The notes under the pieces were generated by a model, which searched no databases, was not told where the DNA came from, and saw only the letters and a list, made by a program, of their open reading frames with translations. From Carya illinoinensis (taxonomy: Eukaryota; Streptophyta; Magnoliopsida; Fagales; Juglandaceae): DNA of 64,000 bases. The stretch spans positions 7,954,501 to 8,018,500 of the forward strand of contig NC_056757.1 of NCBI RefSeq assembly GCF_018687715.1, in the 5' to 3' direction. The position numbers and the translations under genes were made by a program. This document shows, piece after piece, positions 37,466 through 49,113 of the stretch (positions are counted from its first letter, which is position 1; each line of letters starts with the position of its first letter).

Positions 37466-38291
37466 TTTAAGTTAGTGTATAAACTTCTTGCGTAAGATTT
37501 GTAAGTAGACCAAATATTTCTCTTTTATTAATGAACCGCTAGAAATAGACAAGATGGTCTAAATTTATAATGATATAAACCAACTGATGCAGAATTTATT
37601 GTATGAAAGCATCTTAAATCAGACTAATGGTAGAAAAAGAAGTGTATAAATGGGACAAAGAGGTGCAAGTGGGGTATAAATTAAATGTTAAGAAAATGAT
37701 CGTAGGTGGGAAAAGAGGAAAAACAAGAAAAAATTCCCCCATCTATCTTGTAGAGGAGGTGAATAGGAGGAGGAGGGTGGTCCTTCCTAGAGAAACTTGA
37801 GTTTCTTCACATAGAAAGAGAGAGTGGAGAATGAAGATTTATTGGTGCTAAAACATTATAGAGTGAGAGTCATTTCGAAAATACTTTTGTTGTTTGTTAG
37901 ATATTTCAAGTATCCAAAGTTAAATAAGAAATCGAGGGATCACCTATCATGCTTAGTTTTAGGGTTTTAATTAAGGTTCAAATTTGAATTTGCAATCGAA
38001 AAATGGCTACTTCAATAAATTGGGTGAATCATGAAAATTTTGAATATATTATTTAAATGTTAATAAAAATATAAAAATCATATATAATAAACCATTCAAG
38101 CATTTATAATGAAGTATGAATGACTTTAAAAGAGGGATTCATCATCAATATATAATAAACCATTCAAGCATTTATACAAGGTGAGGTGAAATTTATTACA
38201 TATATAATTTTTAATCATCTTCTTTGATTTCTATTAAGTCACCTCACCATTCCTCTTATTAATTTTATCATTTAACATTATCTTAAAACTG

Positions 38292-38322
<31 letters not shown>

Positions 38323-38877
38323 GCAAGCATTTTATTACATTTTGCTCTTCTCCTCCCTTCTGTGCATCTCATTTTTATCACTCAATTTAGAAAAATATTT
38401 TAGTCATAAAATGATTTCATAAAAATGAACCTATAAATTGACGTGACTTGATGTGGTATGTTAAGACATTATAAAAATATTTTTATTATAAAATAGATCT
38501 AATCTATTATATGAATTCATATTAATTTGTGAGTTATTTTTATAGAATCTCTTTAGGGGATGTTTTGAAAAAGTTTCTATTTCACTCGTCACATTTCATC
38601 ACATCTCATTTTCTTTCTAAATATCATTTAAATACAAATATTTTCAAACAAAAAATAAAAAATAATTCTATTTTTTCAAATCTCAAAACATAAATAATAT
38701 TAATAAATTATATTCTAATAATATTTTAATTTTATAATATTTTTTATTCAATTGTTTTTCTATTATTTTCTAAAACATAATAAATACTTAACTCAAACTA
38801 TCTCACTATTATTCATACTACTATTCACAAAATTATTATCTCATCTCATCTCTTTGCTTGGTCCTGTTGAGGTAGTA

Positions 38878-39050
38878 AAAATGTTTCATCTCATTTCGTT
38901 ATTATATTTTTTACAAATTTTCATATAAAATATAATAAAAAATTCAACTTTTTTAATTTCTAAAATAATTATAATATAAAAATTAATATTTTATTCAATT
39001 TTAAATTTTTATTTTAACTCATCATCTCATGTGAACTCGCTATCTAATCG
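38878..39050 (-). mobile_element. MITE of the recurrent TTTGGATAGTGAGATGAG family
   Basis: Reverse-orientation core (TTTCATCTCATTTCGTTATTATA, CATATAAAATATAATAAAAAATTCAACTTTTT, AACTCATCATCTCATG) ending near GCTATCTAATCGC. The termini are worn. Confidence 0.6.
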
Positions 39051-39891
39051 CAACAGCACTTCTAAATTCTTATTTTTTTTCCTTCCCTCGTAATGAATTC
39101 AAGGACTTTTCATACATAACCCAGGCGTGCGAGCAATTTTCTTTAACCAACCCATTAAATTCAATATGGGCACCCTCCCCTATACAATAGGATAATAGGA
39201 TTCCTCAACAACCCATAAGAAATCAACTCCAAAAGCTTACTAGCTAGGGAGGGCCCAAAGAAGCCGCAAAGGGTAAAGAAAAACAGGACGAAACGTGTAG
39301 GGTTGTTCCTCTTTAAGGAAGGAAATATAATAATACTTGAATAAAGACTCATTGACCCAAAAAGAAAGGGGGGAATAAAGGAACACCCAACAACCAAAAG
39401 TTTAAAGTTTTGGGTTTCTGTAGAGGAAGGTAGCTAAAAAAAAAAAAAGACAGTTTCAAGCTGAGACTACGAACCCTGAAGATTCATTGCACTTATAATT
39501 GTGATTCATGAGCTAGTGGATTGAAAATGTAGAGGTAGATGCCTCTAGATGGAGGCTCTCACCACAATGGCGGCTGGTTGCACCACCATCAGGCCTTTCT
39601 ACAGGCAGTAAGGTCCCCACATTATGTTCTTTTGCACTTGTGAATTCTAAACTGATGTTAACATATTAGATATTATAGTCTTTGTGAAAAATCTATTTGC
39701 AAACTTGTTTATTGTTACACCAAACACATCACTTATATGAAACTTTGTGACATCAATTTGAATTTTGCAACAAAAAATATGTTTTGATTTTTTATTTTAC
39801 AAGTGTAATTAATTTTATAATACACACCAACCTTTAAGATGTAGAATTATGAAGTTTTATGAATATTTAGGAGTTGAACCCTTTTTGTAAA

Positions 39892-40065
39892 GAGAAATGA
39901 TGTTTACAGTTATGGAGTGTACAAATACTACGCAATCCCTTTTGAAAAAGTAAATAAATACAAAACACACATGAAAAAAAGTTAACTTTTTAATAGTGAA
40001 TCTCATTCTTTTTCAAAATAATTGTGCAGTAGTTATACATTTTACGACTGCATATAACATTACTT
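39892..40065. mobile_element. MULE-like MITE with 9-bp target duplication
   Basis: It starts GAGAAATGATGTTTACAGTT, and its end reverse-complements to AAGTAATGTTATATGCAGTC. Flanks are TTTTGTAAA (39883-39891) and ATTTGTAAA (40066-40074), 8 of 9 identical. Length is 174 bp. Confidence 0.7.
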
Positions 40066-40261
40066 ATTTGTAAATAAACCATTTGAGAAGTAAGAGGTGC
40101 TTTTTTTTTCATTTTTTAAAAAAAGAAAATGAAAGAAAGAAAAAATGCCCCCCCCCCCCCCACCCAAAAAAAAAAAAAACACCCAATTTAGGGCTAGAAC
40201 GATGGTTAGGTTCGTTAGATTTGGATGTGTTCTACTAGGTTTAGTTTAGATTGAAAAACAT

Positions 40262-40445
40262 TCTCAATTTATCTCATCTCATCATTATAACTTTTACAAA
40301 TTTTTATATCAAATACAATAAACAATTTGATTTTTTCAAATTTTAAAACAATAATAATATTAAAAAATATTATTATAATAATATTTTATTTAACTTTTAA
40401 ATTTTTATTTCATTTCAACTTATCTCGTATATCTGAACTCACCAT
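40262..40445 (-). mobile_element. MITE of the recurrent TTTGGATAGTGAGATGAG family
   Basis: The reverse-orientation core (TTTATCTCATCTCATCATTATAACTTT, CAATTTGATTTTTTCAAATTTTAAAA) is recognisable. The right end CACCATCTAAACC is degraded. Confidence 0.62.
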
Positions 40446-41917
40446 CTAAACCTAACCTAAAACGTAATAGGCAAGTCAACAGTTCCAATAAACTTTTTTT
40501 TTAGATGGATAAAATTCCAATAAAGCGCCAATAAACTTAAACATAGAGGTTTACTTTTGTCGAGTTGGGAAATCTTTGTGTTACGATTTGACCGTTCTTT
40601 TCCCTACATGTGATAAAGACATCCTCTTAGTGGAGGACCCAACAATGCTTACGCACTTCAACAAGTTGATTCCTTCTTTATGGAGTGAAGATTTAGTGGG
40701 TTGGCAATGAACTCAATATAATAATTAAATCCTGGCCTGCATAATGGTTTTGTACATGCAAAATCTCGAAAAGGCTAGTCACGATCTTCTTTTATATATG
40801 TACTACATGACCCACCATTGGTTTATCAGATTGTTTATGCCAACTTGATTAATCTTCTCTAATCAATTTGAAATTGTTTTTATCTGATTGTTTATGCAGC
40901 ATGCCAATTTGAATCTGTTTAGTTGTTTCCCTCGCCAAACTGGTTTTGTTTTGGTGAAGAAATAGATCCACTTGTGTCTCCAGTTTACAACTTGTTTGGA
41001 ATTTTGCTTCATCAGAACCTGCCAAGCTCTTTCCCCCACAATTCCAATTTAAAAATCATATTATAATTTATACTGTTAAAAGCAATTTAAGAGGCACTGT
41101 TCAACCACCAAGCTCTGATGAAAACCTAAACCATCTCCAAATATGACCTAAACCACTTTTGTGTCAACTGCACCTCATCTGCATAATGAATGAAATGCAA
41201 AGACCTTATCCTACAACCCAAAACCAATCAGCACTTGAGGAATGTTCTGCTAAGACAATTATTAGAATTGTGGAAAGAGTTAAACAACAGGGTTTACCCA
41301 CAGTGTATTAAGGCCACCCCCACTATAAACATATTGTCATATTTTTCTACCTCTTCATTTTAGGACTGAGTCAAAAACAAAGTTCAGTAATGCTTCCTTG
41401 ACATCAAGGATATGATGATCCAAGTACAGAGATCGTATTAGACAGGCCCGTACAAAGATATATATATATATATATTATATCCCTACTTTCTGTTCATGGA
41501 GATAAACTTTAGTTTAGTCTAAAGAAGCGCCTAACCTGTAATGCTGTGCCACATGTACAGTCACCGAGTTAATGTACAGCAGATTGGCTGTTTCTGTATG
41601 TGAGCTTGAGACAGACAAAAAGGGCATCTTTTTTTTTTTTTTTTTTCGATGGAAGACAAAAAGGGCTTCTGCATGTTTGTAAATAGAGCTAAAGGCACAG
41701 TCTATATGGGCGATGCCAGTGCGCCACCTTCCACTAACCGACCTCTGTTGCACGCGTGTTGACAATTTTAACTTTTCTTTTCATTCTTCGACAGAATTTA
41801 CTCAAAATTCCCTCCGGCTCCAAGTTCACAATACTTTTTATATGTCACAGAAAGAAAGTTTTCTACCGCTCCGCTCCACACGATAGAAAACTCATCATTT
41901 CTTTGGCACCACTTCAA

Positions 41918-41925
41918 TATATATA
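41918..41925 (+). promoter_or_regulatory. TATA box of the PADRE gene
   Basis: TATATATA in CAATATATATACCC lies about 155 bp upstream of the ATG. A CT-rich leader with a (TC)n stretch (about 41977-41996) sits between, typical of a plant core promoter with a leader of roughly 100-130 nt. Confidence 0.6.
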
Positions 41926-42080
41926 CCCTTTTAGCTTTGCTTCCAACTCATAAAGCCTCAACAAATCTCCCTTCCTCTCTCTCTCTCGCTCTCTCTCACA
42001 TATACAATTGCAGCCTAATTTTATTACACTTCTTTCAATCACTTCAGTTTCCAATTCTTTTCTTGTCTCTTTGAAGTAAA

Positions 42081-42572
42081 ATGGGCAATTGCTATGCTCT
42101 TTGCAAACCCAGTATGGGCTTGCATGTCAAACTTGTTGCAGCAAAGCATGGGAGAGTATTACAAGTCGTGAAGATGGATGGAAAGGTTTTAGAATTCAGC
42201 ACGCCAATTCTTGTTAAAGATATCATGGTGAACTTTCCCGGCTCAGGTATTGGTTTATCCAAGGAAGCCTCAGAGAATCTCCCACCAAATTATGAATTGA
42301 AGATAGGCAAAATTTACTATATGCTCCCTTCTTTGAGTTCTGGGAGTTCCGCTAGTACTGCAGAAATTTCCTCAATAGCAGACAAGGACAAAGCCAATGG
42401 TGTAAAGAGGATTAAGATTGTTATAACAAAGCAACAGCTCCAGGAGTTATTGACAAAGCAAATATCATTGGAAGACTTCATGTCAGGGCTCGAGAAACCA
42501 ACGTCTGTTTCTGTTGATTCTTCAACAAATTGGAAGCCGAAGCTTGAATCTATCCCTGAAGGGAGCGAGTAG
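42081..42572 (+). CDS. PADRE (DUF4228) domain protein
   Basis: A single-exon gene of 163 aa, the usual size for plant DUF4228/PADRE proteins. It begins MGNCYALCKP. Gly2 is a likely N-myristoylation site, and Cys4 and Cys8 are likely palmitoylation sites, so plasma-membrane attachment is expected. The family's early segment follows (VKLVAAKHGRVLQVVKMDGK, then VLEFSTPILVKDIMV). The mid motif is LPPNYELKIGKIYYMLP, and the C-terminal part is KRIKIVITKQQLQELLTKQI, then ISLEDFM. Members are commonly stress- or pathogen-responsive; their biochemical role is unknown. The ATG is the first in the predicted leader and the stop is TAG. No intron is needed. Confidence 0.92.
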   Translation: MGNCYALCKPSMGLHVKLVAAKHGRVLQVVKMDGKVLEFSTPILVKDIMVNFPGSGIGLSKEASENLPPNYELKIGKIYYMLPSLSSGSSASTAEISSIADKDKANGVKRIKIVITKQQLQELLTKQISLEDFMSGLEKPTSVSVDSSTNWKPKLESIPEGSE

Positions 42573-43412
42573 CATTAATTGCAGCAGTGATTAGATAGAT
42601 GTTCTAGTTTTTGTTTAACCATGAAAGAGAAACTTAAAAATAGAGAGGCCTGCACACATAATGAATGGGGTTACTGTTATAGGACACAAGGAAATCTTAG
42701 AATTATTCTCGTCCTCTTTGGCTCAACATGTTTCCCTTCTCAGTTAAATCTTGTATATATATAAAAAAAAAGGGAGTGGTTTATTGTGATCTTCAATTTT
42801 GGAGCTGTTAGTTTCATGATTAGTGTTCGTGGCCAGTGTCATATTCTAGAATCCTGTAACTGTAGCACATCCCTTGCTGTCCCTCTGCCTTTCTGGCAAG
42901 TTCAAGTACCTTAAGAACCTATCATTCATGAAGTCGATCAGTCGATCAAGATCCTCTTAGGTCTTAAGTGGAGAGAGATAGACACGTAGAATGGCAATAC
43001 AGCATGCGTTAAATGCTTAATAAATGATGTAGAACCCATTTCACATGTTTATCTATCTCGCACTTGAGACTCTCAATCAGGTTCGGGTAAGAACTTAAAA
43101 GAAATTTTTTCCCATGAAGTCTACCATTTTTTGCATGATTTTTGGGGTGCTAGACCATGTAGTTCCACCTCCAAAACGCTTGTAACTGTATTGCATGCAG
43201 CAACGTGATGAAGAAAAAGAATGCTAAAGCCACCAGTCAGTTTTGTCAAAGTACTGTTCCTTAAAGATTTGAAAGGGCTTTGATTTACCTTTCTAAACGT
43301 TACTACACTTTGGGCATCTTATCCTTCAAACGCGCTAATTGAACCAAATTATCCCATAGCAGATCAAGCGAAACGCTAGGCTGAAACAGTGAACATCGCT
43401 TGGAATAATATT

Positions 43413-43601
43413 GTTTGGATAGTGAGATGAGATGGTTTTAGACGAAAGTTAAATAAAATATTGTTAGAATATTATTTTTTAATATAATTATTATTTTAAA
43501 ATTTGAAAAAGTTGAATTGTTTAATATATTTTGTGTGAAAATTTGAAAAAGTTATAATGATAAGATAAGATGAGATGAGAAGAGTGTTTCTCAATCCAAA
43601 T
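43413..43601 (+). mobile_element. MITE of the recurrent TTTGGATAGTGAGATGAG family (best copy)
   Basis: It reads GTTTGGATAGTGAGATGAGA at the left, the full AT-rich core, then TAATGATAAGATAAGATGAG, and ends TCAATCCAAAT. Its core closely matches the copy at 48016-48205. Confidence 0.75.
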
Positions 43602-43784
43602 GGCCTCTTAAGTCTGTACAACTAATCCTGCAATAAATAATAATTTGTTAGGGACTAAAAGGCAGAAGGTGACCACTTCCAAACTTTCAGCAACCCCTAG
43701 ATCTCAAATTGTGTCTCTACCCACCCACCAACTTGCTTCTCAATGCATCTAGGACTTTGTTTCCGAGCAAATAAACACTAAGCT

Positions 43785-44080
43785 CCGTCTAGATGTTGAG
43801 TTGAGTTGAGTTTTTTATGAATAGTAGTGAGATGGTGGAGTGAGTTTTGTGGGGTCTATATAAAATGAGTTTGTTTGGATATTAAGATGAGTTTATATAT
43901 ATTTATGGAAAGTTGAAAAAGGTTATGAATCTCGCATGTAAAGAGGTATTAAGTTGAAAAAGGTTATAGGTCTCGCATGTAAAGAGGTTTTGAGTTGAGA
44001 TGAGTTTAGTAATTTGAAAGTTGAGAGTTTAGATATTAGACTCAACTTAAAATTAAATTGAAAAGAGTTGATCTTAGTTT
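43785..44080 (+). mobile_element. MITE-like element with two internal 40-bp repeats
   Basis: It contains AGTTGAAAAAGGTTATGRRTCTCGCATGTAAAGAGG twice (about 43911 and 43950), then TTGAGTTGAGATGAGTTTAGTAATTTGA. It is the plus-strand relative of 21486-21775. Ends not fixed. Confidence 0.6.
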
Positions 44081-44159
44081 AGTCCAAGCTCTAAACGATA
44101 AAAAGATACATTGAGTTGTTTTGGTAACCTCATAATCACTTTAAGTTACAAGCAGTTGT

Positions 44160-44612
44160 TGTGCCAAACTACTGTTTTATGTAAATATTTTGAATGCAAA
44201 AAACCTCACTTTGAGCCTTCGAGGGTGAGACACATCTAGAAGAAGACAAGGAAGAAAAATGAGAATGTTCTATTATGAAAATTCTGCAGAGCAATACTGC
44301 TCAGTACATATAGTTGGCAGTAAGTACCAGATTTTGCCTAACTTGGGCTTAAACAGTCTACCAAGTAGACCTAACAAAACATAACATAAAGACCAATTGA
44401 CATCAAAGCAAACCTAGTCTATGGGCTCCAACACGTGAATTCAATCCAACTAATTACAATAACATAAAAAGGAAATAAAATTGAAAGCCCATGAGCCCAA
44501 GGCCCATGAGAACTGACAGTACTACAGTTTCCTTGTACTTCCTCAGCTCCTCTTCAGATCTTGAACTCTCATTCATCTACTCCCTATGATCTTCACATGC
44601 TGAACTGTTACA
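44160..44612 (-). repeat. 3' LTR of the gypsy element
   Basis: 453 bp. On the plus strand it starts TGTGCCAAACTACTG and ends GAACTGTTACA. It is collinear with 48898-49920 once an insertion and a duplication in that copy are removed. Confidence 0.9.
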
Positions 44613-44720
44613 GATCTCAACCCTGGGTTGATTTTGGTGCTCTGTGAGTCGAATGTTTAAGATCTCTCTGAGTTTAGGCTTTAGAACGCCCTGAAAGTCT
44701 ACCAAAGGGAGCATCGGCAC

Positions 44721-45178
44721 CAAGGGTGTAATCGGTCCGGTCCGTCCAATTCTGTCCATGAACATTTTTTTCTTCTTTTTCTTTTTTCTTTTTTTTTTTA
44801 AATAGAAAAATTAATACAAAAAATTAATTAAACTAGTAAAATTAAAATTAAGTGATCTCTTTAACATTTTTTATATGGTTAATAAATATTAAATAATTTT
44901 ACTGTATATATGGTCAATGGTGATCCCTTAGATGAAAATTATATAATTAACTTATACAACTACTATATAAAATAATATATTTTATATTTAAAAAATATTA
45001 TATAAAATATATTTTAAAAAACTATATATGTACATTCGATCGGTCTTGGTTCGGTCTAGTAAAAAAAAAAACCACATGCCAAGATCGACCAATAAGACTA
45101 TCAGTCTGGTCCAGTCCAAGACAGAACCATTTGGTTTGGTTGGTTTTTCTGATCTAGACCAATAGTCTTACAGCCTTA
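44721..45178. mobile_element. hAT-like MITE inside the gypsy element's 3' coding end
   Basis: Perfect 8-bp duplication ATCGGCAC (44713-44720 and 45179-45186). The left end is CAAGGGTGTAATCGGTCC. The right end reverse-complements to TAAGGCTGTAAGACTATTGG. On the minus strand the coding text before it (KRVTIVP) and after it (PLVDFQGVLKP) would be continuous without it, so it split the chromodomain-like C-terminus. It is related to 49114-49596. Confidence 0.88.
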
Positions 45179-46942
45179 ATCGGCACAATTGTTACCCTCT
45201 TTCCCATTTTCTTCTTGAGTTGGGAAACGTAGAATATGGAGTGGATTCGGGCCGTGGTTGGAAGATTAAGTTGATATGCCATTGGATTGATTCTCTGGAC
45301 AACCTTAAAGGGGTCGGAATACCTGGGGGCTAGCTTGAGATCTCGCCATTGGGACATCGAGATATGACATTCTTTCTTGTACCCTATGCAGGTTATGGCA
45401 TAAGATTTGTAAGATCTAATCCTCATTTATGAGACTGACCTCGATAGCCTCTAGATGAGCCATCCTTGGCATATAGCTAGTGAGACATGGAGGAGGGTAC
45501 TCGTAGAGGGCTTCAAATGGGGCGAGATTTTTTGAATGATGTAGAGTAGAATTATACCACCACTCAGCTAGGGAAACCCATAAAGACCTGTCCTTAGGCC
45601 AATCTCGAGTGAAATATCTTAGATAGTTTTCAAAAGCTTTGTTAACTGCCTCTATTTGCTCATTAGTTTGGAGGTGATAGGTAGTGCTCATGTCCATCTG
45701 CACCCCCTAAAAAGTAAAAAAATCTTGTCTAAACTTGATAGTGAAAGTAGTGTCTCTATGTGTTACTATGGAGTTAGGTAGGCTATGGTATTTGAAGAAA
45801 TTCTTTAAGAATAGCTCAGCTACTGTCTTGGTTGTGTAGGGATACCTTAGAGGTGTGGAATGACTATACTTAGTAAGCATGTCAACCACCATCCATAAAC
45901 AATTACAGCCTTGTGAATGTGGAAGCCTTTCAATGAAGTTCATAAAGATGTGAGTCCAGGGCTGGTGAGACACAGGTAGAGGTTGCAATAATCCACTAGG
46001 CAAAGTGTTTTCTACCTTCACTCTTTGGCACATTTCACAACTCCTAATGAGTTGTTTCACATATTTCTTGAGGCTTAGCTAGTAACACTCCCTTCTCGCT
46101 CTATGTATAGTCTTTTCATAACCCGAGTGTCCCCCTACTATGCATTAATTCTAGTAGTTTGGCCTGCAATATTTTTGTTAAGCATTTCTACCAAAGGAGT
46201 TGCAATGCCCACATACCCTTTTATAAACCTTATATAATAGCCAATCAACCCTAAAAATCCTCTCAAAGCCTTCAAGGTATTGGGTAGGGGTCACTTTCTC
46301 ATATCCAACAGCTTCATTAGGTCAACCCTCACTTCTTGAGTTGAAATTAGATATAGCCAAGATACGCCACCTCAATGCACCTAATTTTTCACTTTGTTTG
46401 TTTTGCTAAAGTTGGTGTTGTTTCAGTGTCTCCAAGTTCACTCTTAGTTGCTCCATGTGTTTTTGCTCGCTTTTACTGTAAATCAAGATATCATTTAAAA
46501 AAAAAAAAAACACAACGATAAACTTTATTAGATATGGTTTAAACACCTCATTCATGAGGTTTTGGAATTTGGAAGGGGCATTGATTACTCCAAAGAGCAT
46601 TACCATAAATTCATAAGGCCCTTCATGTGTCCTAAAGGTTGTCTTTGGGACTTCTTCTAGTTTTACTTGGATCTGGTGGTAATAAGACCATAAATCTAAT
46701 TTGGAAAACATCACAACACTATTTAATTCATCCATCAACTCTTCAACAATTGGTATAGGAAACTTGTTTTTGATTGTGACTTGGTTGAGACCCTTATAAT
46801 CAATACAAAGTCTCCATATATCATCAACCTTTCTCACTAGGAGTACATGAGAAGAATAGGGGCTTTGGCTAGGCTGGATAACCCTTAGTTTTAGGAGTTC
46901 TTTTACTATTCTTTCATATCTCATTTTTTTGGAAGGTAACAA
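45179..46942 (-). pseudogene. gypsy pol fragment: RT and integrase
   Basis: RT (46942-46406) reads MRYERIVKELLKL, then SPYSSHVLLVRKVDD and WRLCIDYKGLN. The catalytic FDDILIYS block appears as LNDILIYS, directly after a 14-base A/T homopolymer (46497-46510), so one catalytic Asp reads Asn. A short RGFLGLIGYYIRFIKGY-type segment follows near 46250, after which RNase H is absent. The integrase zinc site and core (46060-45416) keep the CEMCQRVK knuckle. It reads MNFIERLP where MDFIEGLP is usual and THRD where SDRD is usual, so two of three acidic residues are changed. The end (45426-45179) is the LKLAPRYSDPFKVVQRI segment. Confidence 0.88.
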
Positions 46943-47259
46943 TAGGGTCTAATGGAGATAGGTTTAGTTCCAAGAATGAAGTTGACTGTATGATCCTTAG
47001 ATTTGGAAGGTTGCAAGCCTTTAGGCTCCTAAAACACATCATTTTAGGATGCCAATAAAAACTGTACTGCTATTGATTGCCCCTTGTTATGTTAACTCAT
47101 TGCCCCCTTCCCTTTCTAGCACTTGAAGAATCACCCTTTTATTTCAAACTCATTGCACTAGTTTAAAGACCCTTCCTCAATCATTTGGGCTACTGTAAAC
47201 TCCTTTAGTTCCACTGGTTTCCTTAGATAGGAAAATTTCCTAATTAACTCTTTAAAGTT

Positions 47260-47640
47260 TCAAAGTACAGATCCTAGCTCCTTGAGCCACTGTATTCTCA
47301 TAACCATGTCACAACCAACTAACACTAGGACACGAACATCTAGTGAAAAAAGGTTGTTTTGTATTTTCACCTTTACTCCTTCAATCTTCCCTTCACTGGG
47401 CAATAGTTCCCCACTGGCTACCTTCTTAACCATTTCCTCCAAGTTTACAGGTAGTCCATTTTTCTTGACCATTGTTGGATCTAGGAATTTGTATGGATCG
47501 TGTGTCAATAAGGACTATAATCCAAGTAGAGCCTATGATTCCCTTAACCTTCATAGTTTTAGGATTATGTGACCTTGTTAGAGCATGTAAAGAAATTTTT
47601 AGGGGTTTCATAACAATGCTCAACTTAGCTAACTCTCATT
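47260..47640 (-). pseudogene. gypsy protease fragment
   Basis: Two overlapping frames give retropepsin text: VLIDTRS (DTR where DTG is catalytic, at 47498-47506), then the KKNGLPVN stretch and LVGCDMVMRIQWL, the closing motif of the domain. A frameshift separates the halves. Inactive by the active-site change alone. Confidence 0.75.
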
Positions 47641-47773
47641 CTCTTTCCCATTTAGGTGGTGCTAACTCTTGCACAGGTTCAATTTCTATTTTAGACATTA
47701 CTTCCTCCAACATGTATAACTTGGAATTTGGACACTTGTGGCCTGGATTCTATTTAGTATCACAATGGTAACA

Positions 47774-48851
47774 TCACCCCATTTCCCTCATCTTTTTCAT
47801 TTGATTTTGGTTGATTTTTCGAATAGTAAATGGGGATTTTTGTTGGTTGGGACTTTTGAGTATCTCAAGTTCCAATGAATAGGGTAGGGTCGGTTTGTGG
47901 TGCCTTTTGGACATGTTTAGGTTTTCTTCATAGATCTTGGCTAAGCTATAGGCAATGGTCAGATTGGAGGGATTGAACATCCATACAGGGAGTCTTATCT
48001 CATCTTTTAGATGTAGTTTGAATAATGAGATGAGATGAAATAGTTTTAGATGAAAGTTAAATAAAATATTATTGGAATATTATTTTTTAATATTATTATT
48101 GTTTTGATATTTGAAAAAGTTGAATTGTTTCTTATATTTTGTGTGAAAATTTAAAAAAGTTGTAATGATAAGATGAGATAAAATGAAACCATTTATGTAC
48201 CAAACTATGCCTAAGTCCACTGAAGAAAAAACAACTTAGTTTATAGGAATTCGAGAGACCCCTTAGTTTATTGGACAAAGCCTCAAACCTATCTTTGTAG
48301 TCTTCCACTAAACCAACTTGTCTCAATTTGGTTAGGGATTCCATGGGTTCATCATAGGCATTTGGGCCAAATTTGACAAAAGTGCCTTAACAAATGCATC
48401 CCAATCAGTGAGTTGTCCAAACTCTTCCAAATCTTGGAACCAAACAAGTGCTTCTCCTTCCATATGAAAGGATGATAGTCTAATACAATGCTGGTGTAAA
48501 GTGTTGTGAAAGGCAAAGAAATAGTGTACCTTATATAGCCACGCTTTGGGGTCCTTCCCTTGAAACACATGAAAGTCTAATCTAATAGATCTGGTATGAA
48601 CCTCACCTCCTTGGGAGTTGCTTTCTTCTTCATGATTCTGAATCCTTGAAAAAGACTCTGCATGGCTATGATTCTAATTTTTCTTTTGCACCTCTAAAGT
48701 TAAAGCTGACAGTTGCTACATCACTGTTTTATTTTGCCTCTTAGGTGCAAGATCTTGGTTTCTAAATTTTGATATTGAGCATTTGTTTTTTTTTTTTCTT
48801 CAAGGCATTCAAGCCACCTTGTAGCTAATTCAAATGAGTACCTTCTGCCAT
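47774..48851 (-). pseudogene. gypsy gag fragment, split by a MITE
   Basis: A probable start ATG (48851, MAEGTHLN) is followed by stops. The clear gag text is MCFKGRTPKRGYIRY / PKAWLYKVHYFF (two frames), EEFGQLTDWDAF, LTKLRQVGLVEDYKDRFEAL and CFFFSGLRH. Then a MITE (48016-48205), then LKDEIRLPVWMFNPSNL. Family gag has SGLKDEIRL continuous here, so the insertion is exact. Confidence 0.82.
48016..48205 (+). mobile_element. TTTGGATAGTGAGATGAG-family MITE nested in gypsy gag
   Basis: It begins GTTTGAATAATGAGATGAGA and ends TACCAAAC, with the AT-rich core matching 43413-43601. The gag codons on either side (L-R-H and L-K-D) look like the diverged remains of an 8-9-bp target duplication. Confidence 0.8.
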
Positions 48852-49113
48852 GGTGATGGTATTGAGTGTACAGAGACCGATGTTCCTTTAATACTAATGT
48901 AACAAACCACTATACCATGTAAATATTTTGAATATAACAACCTTACTTCAAAGGTGAGAGAACTCCAGAAGAAGACAAGGAAGAAAAATGAAAATGTTCT
49001 ATTACTTTCTGGATAAAAATTCTACAAAACACTACTCGTCAGTACACATAGTTGGCAATGAGTAATGGATTCTTCCTAATTTGGGCTTGGCTTCATTGCC
49101 AAACAAACCTAAA

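Larger units (their letters stand above)
32589..41917. other. Intergenic region with MITEs, no gene supported
   Basis: The first several hundred bases are the presumed 3' UTR and flank of the CID gene. Beyond are TA microsatellites (about 33512-33533, 35020-35049, 35238-35262, 38297-38319), AT-rich hAT-like debris near 34310-34680 with CCGGTT-type motifs, and a 14-base C run at 40148-40161 followed by A-rich sequence. Three separately listed MITEs also lie here. Short frames up to about 105 codons have no domains. Confidence 0.55.
42573..44154. other. 3' flank of the PADRE gene and spacer
   Basis: About 200 bp of likely 3' UTR (the gene has no strong AATAAA; ATATATATAAAAAAAAA is near 42750) gives way to intergenic DNA with two MITE-like elements listed separately. 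No gene seen. Confidence 0.5.
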
